Source: JBAZYZ01 sp041659085 | GTDB lineage: Bacteria; Patescibacteriota; Minisyncoccia; Phycocordibacterales; VMEP01 | DNA length: 21,570 bases | NCBI GenBank assembly: GCA_041659085.1 | Contig: JBAZYZ010000012.1 | Location: forward strand, 1 to 21,570 | Direction of reading: 5' to 3' | Shown: one piece after another, positions 20,948-21,570 of the stretch | Numbering within the stretch: position 1 is the first letter of the stretch | Layout: each line of letters begins with the position of its first letter | Made by a program: the position numbers and the translations under genes | The notes under the pieces: model-generated | Told to the model about the DNA's origin: nothing | The model's database searches: none | The model's input: only the letters and a program-made list of their open reading frames with translations

Positions 20948-21570
20948 ATGTCTAAGGGAACAAAACCAACAACAAAAACCGGGCCGAAATTTTTATCACC
21001 GATTAAAAAAGTTTTAAAGAGAGACGGTTCGGTTGTTGATTTTGATTTCGAGAGAATTTCCAACGCAGTGTCAAAGGCGATGGCTGTAACCGGCGAAGGC
21101 GGGGAGAAAGAGGCGGATTACATGGCCCGCAAGGTTTTGTCGGAGTTGGTTAGGATTGGAAAATTGGTTAAAAATTTTGTTCCGACTGTCGAAGGAATTC
21201 AGGATATTGTGGAAAAGGAGCTTATTTTGGAAGATTTTGTTAAGACAGCCAAGGCGTACATACTTTACCGCGAAGAACGTTCCCGTTTGCGCCGGGAAAT
21301 TGGGCAGATCCCGGAACATGTAAGAAAGCTTACGGAAGAAAGCAAAAAATATTTTCATAACGCGCTGAGCGAGTTCGTTTATTACCGGACTTATTCTCGC
21401 TGGATTGAAAGCGAAGGCAGGCGCGAAACCTGGATTGAAACCGTGGACAGATATGTGAATTTTATGCGCGAGAATTTAGGCAAGAAGCTGAGGGAGTCGG
21501 AGTACGAGGAAGTCCGTCAGGCAATTTTGAAACAGGAAGCGATGCCATCAATGAGATTGTTCCAGTTCGC
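20948..21570 (+). CDS. nrdJ: Ribonucleotide reductase with ATP-cone, probably class II (adenosylcobalamin), partial
   Basis: The first 207 residues are visible; the gene runs off the right edge. Residues about 20-105 form an ATP-cone, the allosteric on/off domain: KKVLKRDGSVVDFDFERISNAV, then VPTVEGIQDIVEKELI and AKAYILYREERSRLR. The catalytic part begins with FVYYRTYSRWIESEGRRETW and ends here with MPSMRLFQFA. The TYSRW...GRRETW...PSMR pattern is what I know from class II, RTPR-like reductases, which make dNTPs without oxygen or a separate radical subunit. The radical cysteines and B12 site are outside the window, so the class is inferred. Start ATG 20948 without a Shine-Dalgarno. Together with the Nudix gene it points to attention to the dNTP pool. 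Confidence 0.85.
   Translation, partial: MSKGTKPTTKTGPKFLSPIKKVLKRDGSVVDFDFERISNAVSKAMAVTGEGGEKEADYMARKVLSELVRIGKLVKNFVPTVEGIQDIVEKELILEDFVKTAKAYILYREERSRLRREIGQIPEHVRKLTEESKKYFHNALSEFVYYRTYSRWIESEGRRETWIETVDRYVNFMRENLGKKLRESEYEEVRQAILKQEAMPSMRLFQF

Noticed and set aside
1..21570. CRISPR arrays, insertion sequences, rRNA and integrase genes
   Set aside because: No regularly spaced direct repeats, transposase motifs or rRNA-like sequence were seen.

Overview
The window looks like a piece of chromosome from a small-genome bacterium, most likely of the Patescibacteria/CPR radiation (Parcubacteria-like). This is inferred from gene content and style: a LemA plus TPM-domain secretory pair, an RNase J with a long basic N-terminal tail, single-copy core genes in an order found in no model genome, a membrane-anchored solute-binding protein with no permease, and a B12-type ribonucleotide reductase start. 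The standard bacterial code is used: pgsA ends at TGA and no long gene needs UGA read as an amino acid. No sequence search was possible, so the lineage call is provisional.

Layout. Bases 1-2354 (minus) hold the N-terminal 784 residues of DNA polymerase III alpha (dnaE). It is divergent from rnhB (plus) across a tiny gap that carries a consensus extended -10 only 8 nt from the dnaE ATG. Next comes a minus-strand block: two tightly coupled genes for unknown exported proteins (3080-4463) behind a promoter with a 19-bp palindrome on its -10/spacer, an MFS transporter, RNase J, an oligopeptide-type solute-binding protein and secG. At about 10.0 kb the strand switches. A palindrome-rich divergent region separates secG from groES-groEL, which ends in a bidirectional terminator shared with a small Cys-containing protein on the minus strand.

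The remainder is mostly plus strand. It runs lemA, a TPM/YgcG-like protein, a Nudix hydrolase strikingly like animal MTH1 (NUDT1), a CDP-alcohol phosphatidyltransferase (pgsA-like), tRNA-Ser(GGA), an M3 metallopeptidase, an unknown exported protein with its own promoter and terminator, and typA with a terminator-like hairpin in its leader. A decayed DUF192 gene (20235-20647) and about 300 bp without a recognisable gene follow. The window ends in the N-terminal third or less of an ATP-cone ribonucleotide reductase.

Functional themes are replication and nucleotide quality (dnaE, rnhB, MTH1-like Nudix, RNR), protein export and envelope (secG, lemA, TPM, exported unknowns, pgsA), proteostasis (groESL, M3 peptidase) and translation or RNA turnover (typA, RNase J, tRNA). 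Two patterns stand out. First, clear Shine-Dalgarno sequences occur only before the four unrecognised small or exported genes, while the recognised core genes lack them and several appear leaderless or nearly so. Second, perfect inverted repeats occur at many promoters and gene ends, including a non-CIRCE candidate operator for groESL.
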